NCBI RefSeq assembly: GCF_003254565.1 | Contig: NZ_QJRI01000177.1 | Coordinates: 216,864 to 280,863, forward strand | From: Flavobacterium nitrogenifigens | GTDB taxonomy: Bacteria; Bacteroidota; Bacteroidia; Flavobacteriales; Flavobacteriaceae | Direction of reading: 5' to 3' | DNA length: 64,000 nucleotides | Shown: positions 42,024-51,102 of the stretch, piece after piece | How the letters are laid out: each line of letters begins with the position of its first letter | How positions within the stretch are numbered: the stretch's first letter is position 1 | Position numbers and translations under genes: made by a program | The notes under the pieces: model-generated | What the model saw: the letters and a program-made list of their open reading frames with translations, nothing else | Database searches by the model: none | Told to the model about the DNA's origin: nothing

Positions 42024-43451
42024 ATGACTAAAACTGCTCAATCGGTATGGGAAAACTGTTTGTCCTTTATAAAGGATAATATTCAAGACCAAGCATATAA
42101 AACTTGGTTCGAACCAATCAAATCAGTTGAGCTAACCGATAACGCATTATACATTCAGGTTCCGAGTAAATTTTTCTACGAATGGCTCGAAGAGCATTAC
42201 GTAAAATTATTGAAAGTTGCGCTTACCAAAGAACTGGGAAAAAACGCAAAGTTACTCTATAAAATTAAAATGGAGAACACTTATGGCAATAAACAGCCGT
42301 TTACCGAGCAGCTGCCAAGTGCCAACAGAGTGCCAATGAAACCGCAAGAGGTTGACGCTCCGTTTAAAAACTTAAATCCTGAACTTAAAAATCCTTTTGT
42401 AATTCCTGGAATTAGAAATTTAAAAATTGAGTCTCAGTTAAATCCGAACTACAGTTTTGATAATTTCTTAGAAGGAGATTCAAACCGTTTGGCTCGTTCT
42501 GCTGGTATGGCAGTTGCCAACAAACCAGGGGGAACTTCATTTAATCCGTTGTTGATTTTTGGAGGAGTTGGTTTAGGAAAAACACACTTAGCGCATGCTA
42601 TAGGTGTAGAAGTAAAAGATAAGTATCCGGAAAAGACCGTTTTATATATTTCTGCTGAGATTTTCACGCAACAATACATTGATTCTGTTAAAAAGAATAA
42701 TCGTAATGACTTTATTCACTTTTATCAGTTAATCGATGTTTTGATTATTGATGACGTTCAGTTCTTGTCTGGAAAATCAGGAACGCAAGACGTATTCTTC
42801 CATATTTTCAATTATTTACACCAAAACGGAAAACAAGTAATCTTAACTTCTGATAAAGCTCCTGTTGATATGCAGGATATCGAGCAAAGATTATTATCTC
42901 GTTTCAAATGGGGATTGTCTGCAGAATTACATCAGCCTGACTACGAAACTCGTATCTCAATCTTAAAAAACATTTTATACCGCGATGGTGTAGAAATGCC
43001 AGAAGATATTTTAGAATATGTTGCTCGAAACATTAAATCTAATGTTAGAGAACTTGAAGGCGCTATTATTTCGTTAATCGCTCAATCTTCTTTCAACAAA
43101 AAAGAAGTTACGATCGAGCTAGCAAAAAGCGTTGTAGAGAAATTTGTTAAAAACGTAAAGAGAGAAATCTCTATTGATTATATCCAAAAAATTGTTTCAG
43201 ACTATTTCCAGTTGGATATTGAAACACTTCAATCTAAAACCAGAAAGAGGCACGTTGTTCAAGCAAGACAACTAGCGATGTTCTTTGCTAAAAAATTCAC
43301 TAAAGCATCTTTAGCTAATATTGGTTCACAAATTGGAGATCGCGATCATGCAACTGTTCTTCACGCTTGTAAAACAGTCGATAACTTAGTTTCTACAGAC
43401 AAACAATTTAAAAAGTTTGTTGAAGACATCAATAAAAAACTAACGCTTTAA
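42024..43451 (+). CDS. dnaA: Chromosomal replication initiator protein DnaA
   Basis: A 475-residue AAA+ initiator. Domain I (CLSFIKDNIQDQAYKTWFEPI), a variable linker, the AAA+ domain with Walker A GGVGLGKTHLAHAIG, Walker B VLIIDDVQFLSGK and sensor ILTSDKAPVDMQDIEQRLLSRFKWGL, then domain IV with RKRHVVQARQLAMFFAKKFTKASLANIGSQIGDRDHATVLHAC, which binds DnaA boxes. The 187-base gap upstream is AT-rich but I did not find a clear cluster of TTATCCACA boxes. Downstream genes follow closely (8 bases). Confidence 0.98.
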   Translation: MTKTAQSVWENCLSFIKDNIQDQAYKTWFEPIKSVELTDNALYIQVPSKFFYEWLEEHYVKLLKVALTKELGKNAKLLYKIKMENTYGNKQPFTEQLPSANRVPMKPQEVDAPFKNLNPELKNPFVIPGIRNLKIESQLNPNYSFDNFLEGDSNRLARSAGMAVANKPGGTSFNPLLIFGGVGLGKTHLAHAIGVEVKDKYPEKTVLYISAEIFTQQYIDSVKKNNRNDFIHFYQLIDVLIIDDVQFLSGKSGTQDVFFHIFNYLHQNGKQVILTSDKAPVDMQDIEQRLLSRFKWGLSAELHQPDYETRISILKNILYRDGVEMPEDILEYVARNIKSNVRELEGAIISLIAQSSFNKKEVTIELAKSVVEKFVKNVKREISIDYIQKIVSDYFQLDIETLQSKTRKRHVVQARQLAMFFAKKFTKASLANIGSQIGDRDHATVLHACKTVDNLVSTDKQFKKFVEDINKKLTL

Positions 43452-43459
43452 GACGCGCC

Positions 43460-43927
43460 ATGCCTGTAAAAATCTTAATGGTATGTTTAGGAAATATTTG
43501 CAGATCTCCTTTAGCAGAAGGAATTCTTGCTTCTAAACTACCCGAAGATAAATTCTTTGTTGATTCTGCCGGAACAGGCTCATGGCATATTGGTCATTGT
43601 CCCGACAAACGTTCTATAGAAGTTGCGAGAAAAAACGGAATCAACATCAGCGCACAAAAAGGACGTCAGATAAAAGTCTCTGATTTTGATGAGTTTGATT
43701 ACATCTATGTGATGGATAATTCTAATTTTCGCGATGTTGTCCATTTAGCTAAAACTCCTGAACATAAAAATAAAGTTCGTTTGATTTTAAACGAATTATT
43801 TCCAAATGAAAACGTCGATGTACCAGATCCGTATTACGGCTCTGCAAACGGTTTTGACAACGTTTACCAAATGCTAGACGAAGTAACTGATTTAATTGCA
43901 GATCAGCTTCTTAAAAAACACTCCTAA
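43460..43927 (+). CDS. Low-molecular-weight protein-tyrosine phosphatase
   Basis: A 155-residue phosphatase with the CX5R loop VCLGNICRSPLAEG (C9, R15) near the N-terminus, DSAGTGSWHIG and the acid loop VPDPYYG with catalytic aspartate. In bacteria such enzymes dephosphorylate tyrosine kinases linked to polysaccharide or, in other cases, arsenate reduction; the fold here is LMW-PTP. It begins 8 bases after dnaA and is likely co-transcribed. Confidence 0.9.
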   Translation: MPVKILMVCLGNICRSPLAEGILASKLPEDKFFVDSAGTGSWHIGHCPDKRSIEVARKNGINISAQKGRQIKVSDFDEFDYIYVMDNSNFRDVVHLAKTPEHKNKVRLILNELFPNENVDVPDPYYGSANGFDNVYQMLDEVTDLIADQLLKKHS

Positions 43928-43989
43928 TCTAATTCAATTGTTTCTAAAAAAGAGATAATTGAATTTTTTAATTTTAAACAAAACACATT

Positions 43990-44703
43990 ATGAAATCTTT
44001 CGGAAAACTATATTTAATTCCAACCACAATGGGCGAAAGCGATCCGATGGATGTTTTACCTCAAACTGTTAGAAGAACAATAGAAGTTATCGACCACTAT
44101 ATTGTTGAAAACGACAAAACTGCAAGAAAATCTATAAAAGCAGTTTATCCAGAAAAAAAACAATCTGAATTGGTTCTTTTTACTTTAAACAAAAGAACAG
44201 AAACTAGCGAACATAATGATTTCATTAAACCTTTATTAGAAGGAAAAAACATGGGATTAATGAGCGAAGCTGGCTGTCCAGGAGTTGCAGATCCTGGTGC
44301 TGCAATTGTAAAATTGGCACACGAAAAGGGAATTCAGGTTGTGCCATTGGTTGGCCCTTCTTCTATCCTACTAGCCATGATGGCTTCTGGAATGAATGGC
44401 CAAAGTTTTACTTTCAATGGGTATCTACCAATTGATAAAGACGAGAAAAAGTCGGCAATTCGTCATTTTGAGAAATTATCTTATGATAAAAATCAATCGC
44501 AACTATTCATTGAAACTCCGTACAGAAATAATAAACTGATTGAAGACCTTTTACAGATTTTAAGCCCTGCAACACATCTTTGTATTGCGGCAGATATTAC
44601 TTTACCAACAGAATTCATCAAAACATTGAAAGTTGCGGATTGGAAAAAGTTAAAAGTTGACTTAGATAAACGTCCTGCGATTTTTATTATTCATAAAATG
44701 TAA
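43990..44703 (+). CDS. SAM-dependent methyltransferase of the tetrapyrrole methylase family (RsmI-like)
   Basis: A 237-residue TP-methylase. Conserved parts are YLIPTTMGESDPMDVLP, the SAM-site MSEAGCPGVADPG, VVPLVGPSSILLAMMASGMNGQSFTFNGYLP and QLFIETPYRNNKLIEDLL, which match the RsmI type that methylates 16S rRNA C1402 2'-O. The usual long C-terminal part of RsmI is absent, so it may be the shorter paralogue found in many flavobacteria. It follows the phosphatase by 62 bases. Confidence 0.85.
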   Translation: MKSFGKLYLIPTTMGESDPMDVLPQTVRRTIEVIDHYIVENDKTARKSIKAVYPEKKQSELVLFTLNKRTETSEHNDFIKPLLEGKNMGLMSEAGCPGVADPGAAIVKLAHEKGIQVVPLVGPSSILLAMMASGMNGQSFTFNGYLPIDKDEKKSAIRHFEKLSYDKNQSQLFIETPYRNNKLIEDLLQILSPATHLCIAADITLPTEFIKTLKVADWKKLKVDLDKRPAIFIIHKM

Positions 44704-44726
44704 AAACTAACTCTAAAACCATCACA

Positions 44727-45248
44727 ATGGAAAAGATTTTTCTCCTTGTTTTAATTTGTTTTGTACAAAATGGATTTTCACAAAGCACTAAAAATAATTC
44801 TAAGACAAAAGCTTCACAAACAAAAGAATCAGAAATACCAATTGTTAAAGTTAATACTAGTAATTACACTGACACAGATTTAATAGTAGATGAGCCTAAC
44901 CCCTCTTCATTAGCTATAAAAAATGACGACAAAACAATTTATAACACTGCAGGTTTAGATGTAAAACCAGATTTTCCTGGAGGAATAGAGAAATTCAACA
45001 AATTTTTCTATAACAATTTTCATTATTCCGATGAAGAATATACTGCTTTAAAAGGGAAAAAAATTTACGCAACGTTTATAGTTGAACAAGATGGCGCATT
45101 AACAGATATAAAAATCCTTAGAGATGCTGGCTATAACACAGGAGCTGAAGCAATTCGAGTTTTAAAAAAGTGTCCAAAATGGATTCCTGGAGAAATTAAA
45201 GGCAAAAAAGTTAGAGCTTTATACTCAATACCACTAACAATAAATTAG
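44727..45248 (+). CDS. Secreted TonB C-terminal-domain protein
   Basis: A 173-residue protein with a signal peptide (MEKIFLLVLICFVQNGFSQ), a charged low-complexity linker (STKNNSKTKASQTKES) and a C-terminal TonB-like domain (DVKPDFPGGIEKFNKFFYNNF, IYATFIVEQDGALTDIKILRDAGYNTGAEAIRVLKKCPKWIPGEIKGKKVRALYSIPLTI). Without a membrane helix it is not a normal energy transducer; periplasmic or surface proteins with this domain occur in Bacteroidota. It lies 23 bases after the methylase gene and just before the recombination scar. Confidence 0.85.
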   Translation: MEKIFLLVLICFVQNGFSQSTKNNSKTKASQTKESEIPIVKVNTSNYTDTDLIVDEPNPSSLAIKNDDKTIYNTAGLDVKPDFPGGIEKFNKFFYNNFHYSDEEYTALKGKKIYATFIVEQDGALTDIKILRDAGYNTGAEAIRVLKKCPKWIPGEIKGKKVRALYSIPLTIN

Positions 45249-45290
45249 CAAGTATAACACTCATAAGTTTTTCCTTAACCAAACTTTAGC

Positions 45291-45371
45291 ATGAGCAAAC
45301 TCCCAAACGTAACCACAAGCATTTTCACGGTAATGTCAAAAATGGCAGCTGAATACAATGCGATTAATCTT
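45291..45371 (+). pseudogene. Orphan 5' fragment (27 codons) of a methionine-type aminotransferase gene
   Basis: The 81-base open fragment encodes MSKLPNVTTSIFTVMSKMAA plus seven more residues, identical to the first 27 codons of the intact aminotransferase at 46055. Ten of 81 bases differ, all at third codon positions, and no amino acid changes. The match ends abruptly at codon 27/28, so this is a broken copy whose remainder is missing. Confidence 0.85.
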
Positions 45372-46054
45372 TTGCAAAGAATTAAAAGTAGGTCTACATA
45401 ACTGACCTACAATTTTTATCTCAAGACAAATTCTTACTCTTAAGGTAAAACTCCAACCCAAAAAATGCAGAAATAAAATAACTGCTTTAACAGCCGTTAT
45501 AATTAAAAGTATAGAAAAGGATTTCTCGATTTACTTACCAAACAGAAATCTAGATCAATAAGCAAAAACACTTCAAAAAAAGATTATTTCTTACAATTTA
45601 AGAAAAGATTATGAAGGTTATCAACTTGTACTTAGTAGTCATAGAATCCTCAAAATAACTCCTTATCTGCAACCTATAATGAAAACAAAAAATTAACCAG
45701 TATCATTGAAAGTTATAAAAACGTAAAACTTCATGGCAAAGCAATTTACGCGATATATTCAAAATACCCCGGATATACAATAGTAAAAACAAATTTACGT
45801 ATACTCAAGAACAAGGTGACATCAAACAGAAAGAATACAATCTGAAAATCAAAAAAGACAATGAAATTATCAAACCTGTAGTTAAACTAACAGGAGAAAT
45901 TATATAACAAAACAATTGCCAGAAAAACCCTAAACAACTGTTTTGATAGCATGTCCCGTTTGTTTAACACTTTTTTTATATCAAAAAATAAAAAAACTCC
46001 AATTTGCTTAAAAAAACAAGTACATTTATAATAAAATTTCTACAAATACCAATT
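45372..46054. other. Degraded, repeat-free segment between the fragment and the intact gene
   Basis: This gap of about 680 bases has no intact gene. Short broken reading frames are seen on the plus strand (for example IIESYKNVKLHGKAIYAIYS near 45701 and YNLKIKKDNEIIKPVVKLTG near 45837), shifted against each other and interrupted by stops. They look like a decayed coding region that I cannot name. The last bases (46004-46054) lead into the intact aminotransferase. Confidence 0.5.
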
Positions 46055-47182
46055 ATGAGCAAACTTCCAAATGTAACCACCAGCATCTTTACGGTGATGT
46101 CAAAAATGGCAGCCGAATATAATGCAATAAATCTTTCACAAGGATTTCCAAATTTTCCTGTCGATGAAAAGCTAACTGATATTGTCGCTAGATTAGCCAA
46201 AGAAAATGTTCATCAATACACACCTGTAACAGGCTATCCACCTTTGATGAATCAAATTACTAAACTGCTTTTTAATTCATATAAAAGGTCTGTAAATCCT
46301 GATATAGAACTTTTAGTTACAGCTGGTGCTACACAGGGAATTTTCACTTCTATTCTGGCTTTAATAAAAGAGAATGATGAAGTAATTATGCTTGATCCAA
46401 GTTTTGACTCTTATGAATCTCCAATCTTGCTATGCAAAGCTAAACCTATAAGAATTGCTTTAAATGACGATTATACTCCAAATTGGGAAATAATTGAAAA
46501 AGCCTGTTCTATAAAAACCAGAATGATTATCATTAATAACCCTCATAATCCAACAGGAAAAATACTATCAGATTCAGATTTTATTCAGCTAGAAAAACTA
46601 CTTTCAAAATATCCTGATTTATTGGTTTTATCCGATGAGGTTTACGAATACATCACATACGAGGAAAAACATATTTCGGCACATACAAAAAGTTTTCTTT
46701 TAGATCGATGTATTATGGTTTCATCTTTTGGAAAATCATTTCACATAACAGGATGGAAAATTGGATATACAGTCGCGCCTGAACATCTAATGATAGAAAT
46801 CAAAAAAGTACATCAGTTTTTGGTTTTCAGCGTAAATAGTATCTCACAAATAGCCCTAAGTGAATATTTAAATATTGTAGACACAAATCTCCTTGGAAAA
46901 TTCTATCAAGAGAAACGAGATTATTTTCAGAAACTACTCCAAAATAGCCGTTTTGAATTGAAACCTTGCGAAGGAACGTATTTTCAAGTCGCTTCTTATG
47001 CCAATATTTCAAATGAAGACGATGTTACTTTCTGCAAAAATCTGATTATAAATCATGGTGTTGCGGCAATTCCAATTTCAACTTTCTATTCAGATCATAA
47101 AGACCAAAAATTAATTCGTTTCTGTTTTGCCAAAGACGATTCTACACTTGAGTCTGCAGCAAAAAAATTATGTGAAATATAA
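46055..47182 (+). CDS. Methionine-type PLP aminotransferase (class I/II)
   Basis: A 375-residue fold-type I aminotransferase, cytoplasmic. It has YTPVTGYPPLMNQI, the PLP phosphate/aromatic-binding AGATQGIFTSI, NPHNPTGKIL, the aspartate in VLSDEVYEYI and the PLP lysine in SSFGKSFHITGWKIGY. It resembles YbdL/kynurenine-methionine aminotransferases. The frame is open back to 46004, but the ATG at 46055 (MSKLPNVTT) is shared with the 5' fragment at 45291, which fixes the start. It is followed 77 bases later by an SDR gene. Confidence 0.92.
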   Translation: MSKLPNVTTSIFTVMSKMAAEYNAINLSQGFPNFPVDEKLTDIVARLAKENVHQYTPVTGYPPLMNQITKLLFNSYKRSVNPDIELLVTAGATQGIFTSILALIKENDEVIMLDPSFDSYESPILLCKAKPIRIALNDDYTPNWEIIEKACSIKTRMIIINNPHNPTGKILSDSDFIQLEKLLSKYPDLLVLSDEVYEYITYEEKHISAHTKSFLLDRCIMVSSFGKSFHITGWKIGYTVAPEHLMIEIKKVHQFLVFSVNSISQIALSEYLNIVDTNLLGKFYQEKRDYFQKLLQNSRFELKPCEGTYFQVASYANISNEDDVTFCKNLIINHGVAAIPISTFYSDHKDQKLIRFCFAKDDSTLESAAKKLCEI

Positions 47183-47259
47183 AATTTATTGAAATTTTAT
47201 AACATTATTATGCGTGCATCCTATTTTATTTAATTAATATTGTAAAAAAAAGAAAAAAT

Positions 47260-48141
47260 ATGAGCTACACAGATAAAATGTTACGTGATGATGCTTTAAA
47301 AGGCAAAGTCATTGTCGTTACAGGCGGCGGAAGCGGTTTAGGCAAAGCTATGACCAAATATTTTCTCGAATTAGGAGCTCAAGTAGCCATAACTTCTAGA
47401 GATTTAGAGAAGTTAAAAACTACAGCTGCCGAACTGGAAAGCCAAACTGGAGGTAAATGTCTTCCTCTTCAATGTGACGTTCGCCATTACGAAGAAGTCG
47501 AAAACATGCTTCAGGAAACTTTAAAAGTTTTCGGAAAAGTAGATGTTCTTTTAAATAACGCAGCAGGAAATTTCATTTCTCCAACAGAGCGTTTATCCGC
47601 AAATGCATTTGATACTGTAATAGATATCGTACTTAAAGGTTCTAAAAACTGTACGCTTGCTTTTGGAAAACACTGGATTGACACGAAACAAACTTCGGCA
47701 ACGATTTTAAATATAGTAACCACTTACGCTTGGACAGGGTCTGCTTATGTTGTTCCTAGTGCTACGGCAAAAGCGGGAGTTTTGGCAATGACAAGAAGTC
47801 TTGCTGTAGAATGGGCAAAATACGGAATTCGTTCTAACGCAATTGCTCCTGGACCATTCCCTACAAAAGGTGCTTGGGACAGATTATTGCCTGGAGATCT
47901 TTCAGAGAAATTTGATATGGCTAAAAAAGTACCTTTAAAGAGAGTTGGAGATCACCAAGAACTAGCAAATCTTGCTGCCTATTTAGTTTCTGATTTCTCT
48001 TCATATATTAATGGAGATGTAATCACAATTGACGGTGGCGAATGGTTAAAAGGTGCTGGACAGTTCAATTTATTAGAAGCAATTCCAGAAGAACTTTGGG
48101 ATCAGCTTGAAATGATGATAAAAGCAAAAAAGAATAAATAA
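47260..48141 (+). CDS. SDR-family oxidoreductase (2,4-dienoyl-CoA reductase-like)
   Basis: A 293-residue SDR with a TGGGSGLGKAM cofactor motif (about residues 21-31), NNAAGNFISPTERLS and an active-site region where the normal YxxxK tyrosine is replaced (SAYVVPSATAKAGVL, lysine kept). This matches the peroxisomal-type dienoyl-CoA reductase group, which lacks the classical tyrosine. It probably acts in unsaturated fatty acid degradation with NADPH. The C-terminal GGEWLKGAGQFN is typical. The terminator at 48194 ends the unit. Confidence 0.85.
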   Translation: MSYTDKMLRDDALKGKVIVVTGGGSGLGKAMTKYFLELGAQVAITSRDLEKLKTTAAELESQTGGKCLPLQCDVRHYEEVENMLQETLKVFGKVDVLLNNAAGNFISPTERLSANAFDTVIDIVLKGSKNCTLAFGKHWIDTKQTSATILNIVTTYAWTGSAYVVPSATAKAGVLAMTRSLAVEWAKYGIRSNAIAPGPFPTKGAWDRLLPGDLSEKFDMAKKVPLKRVGDHQELANLAAYLVSDFSSYINGDVITIDGGEWLKGAGQFNLLEAIPEELWDQLEMMIKAKKNK

Positions 48142-48193
48142 TTACAAGTGCTTACTAAATTCAGAATATTTTTTTAAACTATACTGATTGCAC

Positions 48194-48227
48194 AAAATCC
48201 CGAAGGTTTACTTTCGGGATTTTTTTA
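48194..48227 (+). terminator. Terminator after the SDR gene
   Basis: AAATCCCGAAGG and CTTTCGGGATTT form a stem followed by seven T bases. Confidence 0.85.
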
Positions 48228-48232
48228 TGCTT

Positions 48233-48323
48233 TTTAACCATATAAGTGATATAAGTTCAATGAAGTAAAAAAATGTTTAAAAATCTGATTGCTTAAATTT
48301 ACTTACATTACTTATATGGTTAA
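48233..48323. repeat. Inverted repeat TAACCATATAAGT...TTATATGGTTA
   Basis: TTAACCATATAAGTGATATAAG (about 48235-48254) pairs imperfectly with CTTACATTACTTATATGGTT (about 48303-48322). It sits between the terminator and the udk promoter; no other copy is visible in the window. Confidence 0.55.
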
Positions 48324-48358
48324 ATTATTTTAAATGTTTAGCGATTCAGTTAAATTAT

Positions 48359-48366
48359 TATTTTTG
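48359..48366 (+). promoter_or_regulatory. Putative -7 element TATTTTTG for udk
   Basis: A full TAnnTTTG match, 26 bases before the ATG at 48393. Confidence 0.45.
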
Positions 48367-48392
48367 CCAAACAAATATCAAACAAAAATTTT

Positions 48393-49001
48393 ATGCTCAT
48401 TATTGGAATTGCAGGAGGAACTGGAAGCGGAAAAACAACGGTTGTACACCAAATCATGAACGAATTACCAGACACTGAAGTTGGCGTAATTTCTCAAGAT
48501 TCGTATTATAAAGAAAACCATAACTTGTCTTTTGACGAGAGAGCATTAATCAATTTTGATCACCCTCGTGCCATTGATTTTGAATTATTGGTAAAACATC
48601 TAAAAGCTTTAAAAGCTGGAGAGACTATCGATCAGCCTGTATATTCATTTATTCAACACAACAGAACTGATGATACAATTACCACTCATCCTAGAAAGGT
48701 AATGATTGTTGAAGGAATCTTAATTTTGACAAATCCAGAATTGCGTGAGCTTTTTGATATCAAAATTTATGTTCATGCCGATTCTGACGAAAGATTAATT
48801 CGTCGTTTAAAAAGAGATATTTCTGAACGTGGACGTGACATTGACGAGGTTTTAAACCGTTACCAAACTACTTTAAAACCTATGCATGAGCAATTTATAG
48901 AACCCACTAAAGCATTTGCAGATATTATTATCCCAAATGACAAATACAATACAGTAGCAATTGATGTAGTTCGGGCTGTAATTAATCAGCGTATTTCATA
49001 A
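48393..49001 (+). CDS. udk: Uridine kinase
   Basis: A 202-residue P-loop kinase that makes UMP and CMP from uridine and cytidine in the salvage pathway. Walker A GIAGGTGSGKTT (residues 5-16), ISQDSYYKENH, FDHPRAIDFELL (nucleoside site), QPVYSFIQHNRTDDT and the lid region RRLKRDISERGRDIDEVLNRY are all as in Udk. The ATG is preceded by a consensus promoter. A divIC/ftsB-like gene follows 151 bases later across a repeat element. Confidence 0.96.
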   Translation: MLIIGIAGGTGSGKTTVVHQIMNELPDTEVGVISQDSYYKENHNLSFDERALINFDHPRAIDFELLVKHLKALKAGETIDQPVYSFIQHNRTDDTITTHPRKVMIVEGILILTNPELRELFDIKIYVHADSDERLIRRLKRDISERGRDIDEVLNRYQTTLKPMHEQFIEPTKAFADIIIPNDKYNTVAIDVVRAVINQRIS

Positions 49002-49040
49002 TTTTTATCGTAAATTTAAACCATAATAATTAGAAGCTGA

Positions 49041-49119
49041 TTCCCGCTATTCGTTGCAATCTTTTGTGTCTCGTTAAAGAAACGAGACACAAAAGGATTT
49101 TCACTTCTATCGGGGCTAG
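49041..49119 (+). repeat. Conserved-end hairpin element, copy B
   Basis: The 5' end CCCGCTATTCGTTGCAA and the 3' end CACTTCTATCGGGGCTAG match copies at 14617 and 63877. Between them a 15-bp perfect stem (49061-49075 with 49081-49095) has a five-base loop. It lies between udk and the divIC-like gene. Confidence 0.85.
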
Positions 49120-49152
49120 AAATAACAAATTCAAAAGAAATATTCGTTTAAA

Positions 49153-49485
49153 ATGAAATTTAAAAATCCATACAAAGACAAAAAATGGTTCAAATACCTT
49201 GGAAACAAATACGTTTGGGTTTTGCTGTTTTTTATCGTTTGGATGTTATTTTTAGACAATTACTCTTATTTTGATCATCGTTTTCTAGATCAACAGATAC
49301 ATGAACTTGAGGATAATAAAAAGTATTATCAAGAGGAAATCAGAAAAGATCAGGAACAGATTAAACAGCTCAAAAATCCAGAACAAATTGAAAAATACGC
49401 TCGCGAAAAGTATTTTATGAAAAAAGACAGCGAGGATATTTATATCATACAATTTGAAGGAGACACAATTCAAGAAAAAGAATAA
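49153..49485 (+). CDS. Septum-formation initiator family protein (FtsB/DivIC-like)
   Basis: A 110-residue bitopic membrane protein: a basic cytoplasmic start (MKFKNPYKDKKWFKYLG), one helix (VWVLLFFIVWMLFLD, about residues 22-37) and a periplasmic coiled coil (QIHELEDNKKYYQEEIRKDQEQIKQLKNPEQIEKYAREKYFMKKDSEDIYII), the DivIC/FtsB pattern with its terminal REKYFM motif. It should sit in the divisome with FtsL and FtsQ. It is 14 bases upstream of mutA and may be co-transcribed with it. Confidence 0.9.
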   Translation: MKFKNPYKDKKWFKYLGNKYVWVLLFFIVWMLFLDNYSYFDHRFLDQQIHELEDNKKYYQEEIRKDQEQIKQLKNPEQIEKYAREKYFMKKDSEDIYIIQFEGDTIQEKE

Positions 49486-49499
49486 TCAAAAAAACTACA

Positions 49500-50864
49500 A
49501 TGGCCACTAACCTATTCGACGATTTTAATCCGATTTCATCCAAACAATGGAAACAAAAAATTCAGTTTGAATTAGATGGAGCCGATTACAATCAAACTGT
49601 TATTTGGAATTCGCCAGAAGATATTCAGGTAAAACCTTTTTATCACAGTGATGAGTTTACAAAAGCAGCAAATGTAAATACTCAAGCCTCAGATTTTAAA
49701 ATCTGCCAAAATATTTTTGTTTTCGATATAGAAAAATCGATCGAACGAGCTTTAAATACTTTAGAAAGAGGTGCAGAAAGTCTTCGTTTTACAATTGAAA
49801 ATGATAAAATTGATGTTCAAAAACTATTGGAAAATCTTCCTTTAGAAAATAAAACCGTTTACTTTAATTTCAATTTTATCTCAATCGATTTCGTTAAAAA
49901 ATTAGACACTATTTCAATTCAGAAAAAAGCTAATTTTTACTGCAATTTTGACCCAATCGGACAATTGGCACGAGAAGGAAATTGGTTTACCACTTCGGAG
50001 AAAAATAATTTTGAAACCTTAGATATACTTTTTAAGAACACAACTAATTTAAATCTGCTCAGTGTAGATTTGGGTTTGTATCAAAATTCAGGTGCCAATA
50101 TTACGCAACAGATTGCCTATAGTTTAGCGCATGCGAATGAATATTTAAATCGTTTCTCTGGTACAGCAAAATCTATTGTTTTTCAGGTTTCTGTTGGAAC
50201 AAATTATTTTTTCGAAATAGCGAAACTTCGTGCGCTTCGAATGCTTTTTGATTTAATTGCTGCAGAATACGATTCGAAAATCGAATGTCATATACTGGCA
50301 ACGCCAACAAAGCGAAATAAAACCATTTACGATTATAATGTAAATATGCTTCGTACCACAACTGAATGCATGTCGGCAATTTTGGGTGGTGCAGATGCAA
50401 TTGCCAATTTGCCTTACGACGCATTATATCACAAAGACAATGAATTTGGAGATCGAATTTCAAGAAATCAGCTTTTGATTTTAAAACACGAAAGTTATTT
50501 TGACAAAGTAGATAATCCAGCTGATGGAAGTTATTATATCGAAAGTTTAACAATGCAGTTGGCGGAAAAAAGTTTAGCATTATTTAAAGATATTGAAGCC
50601 AATGGAGGTTTCTTGAAACTTTTAAATGATGGAACCATCAAAAAGAAGATTCAAGAAAGTGCCACTAAAGAGCAGGAATTGTTCGATTCTAAAAAAGAAA
50701 TTTTATTAGGCACAAATAAATACCCTAACAAAGAAGACCGAATGAAACATGATTTAGAATTGTTTCCTTTTGTAAAAATCAAACCAAGAAAAACATTAAT
50801 TACACCAATTATTGAAAAAAGATTGGCAGAGAAAATGGAGCAGGAAAGATTGGAGCTTGAATAA
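49500..50864 (+). CDS. mutA: Methylmalonyl-CoA mutase small subunit
   Basis: The beta (non-catalytic) subunit of the adenosylcobalamin-dependent mutase that interconverts methylmalonyl-CoA and succinyl-CoA. At 454 residues it covers the TIM-barrel part (FQVSVGTNYFFEIAKLRALRMLFDLIAAEYDSK, TTTECMSAILGGADAIANLPYDAL, NPADGSYYIESLTMQLAEKSLALFKDIEANGG), with no B12-binding domain at the C-terminus, shorter than the actinobacterial small subunit. The family lacks the cofactor-binding residues of MutB. It heads mutA-(small gene)-mutB. Confidence 0.93.
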   Translation: MATNLFDDFNPISSKQWKQKIQFELDGADYNQTVIWNSPEDIQVKPFYHSDEFTKAANVNTQASDFKICQNIFVFDIEKSIERALNTLERGAESLRFTIENDKIDVQKLLENLPLENKTVYFNFNFISIDFVKKLDTISIQKKANFYCNFDPIGQLAREGNWFTTSEKNNFETLDILFKNTTNLNLLSVDLGLYQNSGANITQQIAYSLAHANEYLNRFSGTAKSIVFQVSVGTNYFFEIAKLRALRMLFDLIAAEYDSKIECHILATPTKRNKTIYDYNVNMLRTTTECMSAILGGADAIANLPYDALYHKDNEFGDRISRNQLLILKHESYFDKVDNPADGSYYIESLTMQLAEKSLALFKDIEANGGFLKLLNDGTIKKKIQESATKEQELFDSKKEILLGTNKYPNKEDRMKHDLELFPFVKIKPRKTLITPIIEKRLAEKMEQERLELE

Positions 50865-50902
50865 AATTAAGAGATAAGTTTTTGAATTTAAACTAAAGTA
50901 TT

Positions 50903-51091
50903 ATGAAAAGACCTAATGAAATAATATCAGTTGAAAACGATTCAATAACTGAATTTCAATACAAAATTCCTGAGTGGCAAATTGATCAAGTTATAAAAAG
51001 AACAAAAGATTATTTAAAAAATCCAAATGATGTCTCTAACATCGATGACTTTTTAGAAGAAATCAAAAGAGATTTAATCGAACTTAAATAA
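50903..51091 (+). CDS. Small acidic protein between mutA and mutB, antitoxin-like
   Basis: A 62-residue product with segments FQYKIPEWQIDQVIKRTKDYLKNP and NIDDFLEEIKRDLIEL. It looks like the short helical antitoxins (addiction-module component type) of Bacteroidota, but no toxin gene is adjacent, and the similarity is judged by eye. It lies 38 bases after mutA and 11 bases before mutB. Base composition matches the neighbours. It may instead be a small operon-specific protein. Confidence 0.55.
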   Translation: MKRPNEIISVENDSITEFQYKIPEWQIDQVIKRTKDYLKNPNDVSNIDDFLEEIKRDLIELK

Positions 51092-51102
51092 CCATATTTA
51101 AA

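Noticed and set aside
50173..50580. Minus-strand frame inside mutA
   Set aside because: Antisense to a conserved subunit with no domain of its own.
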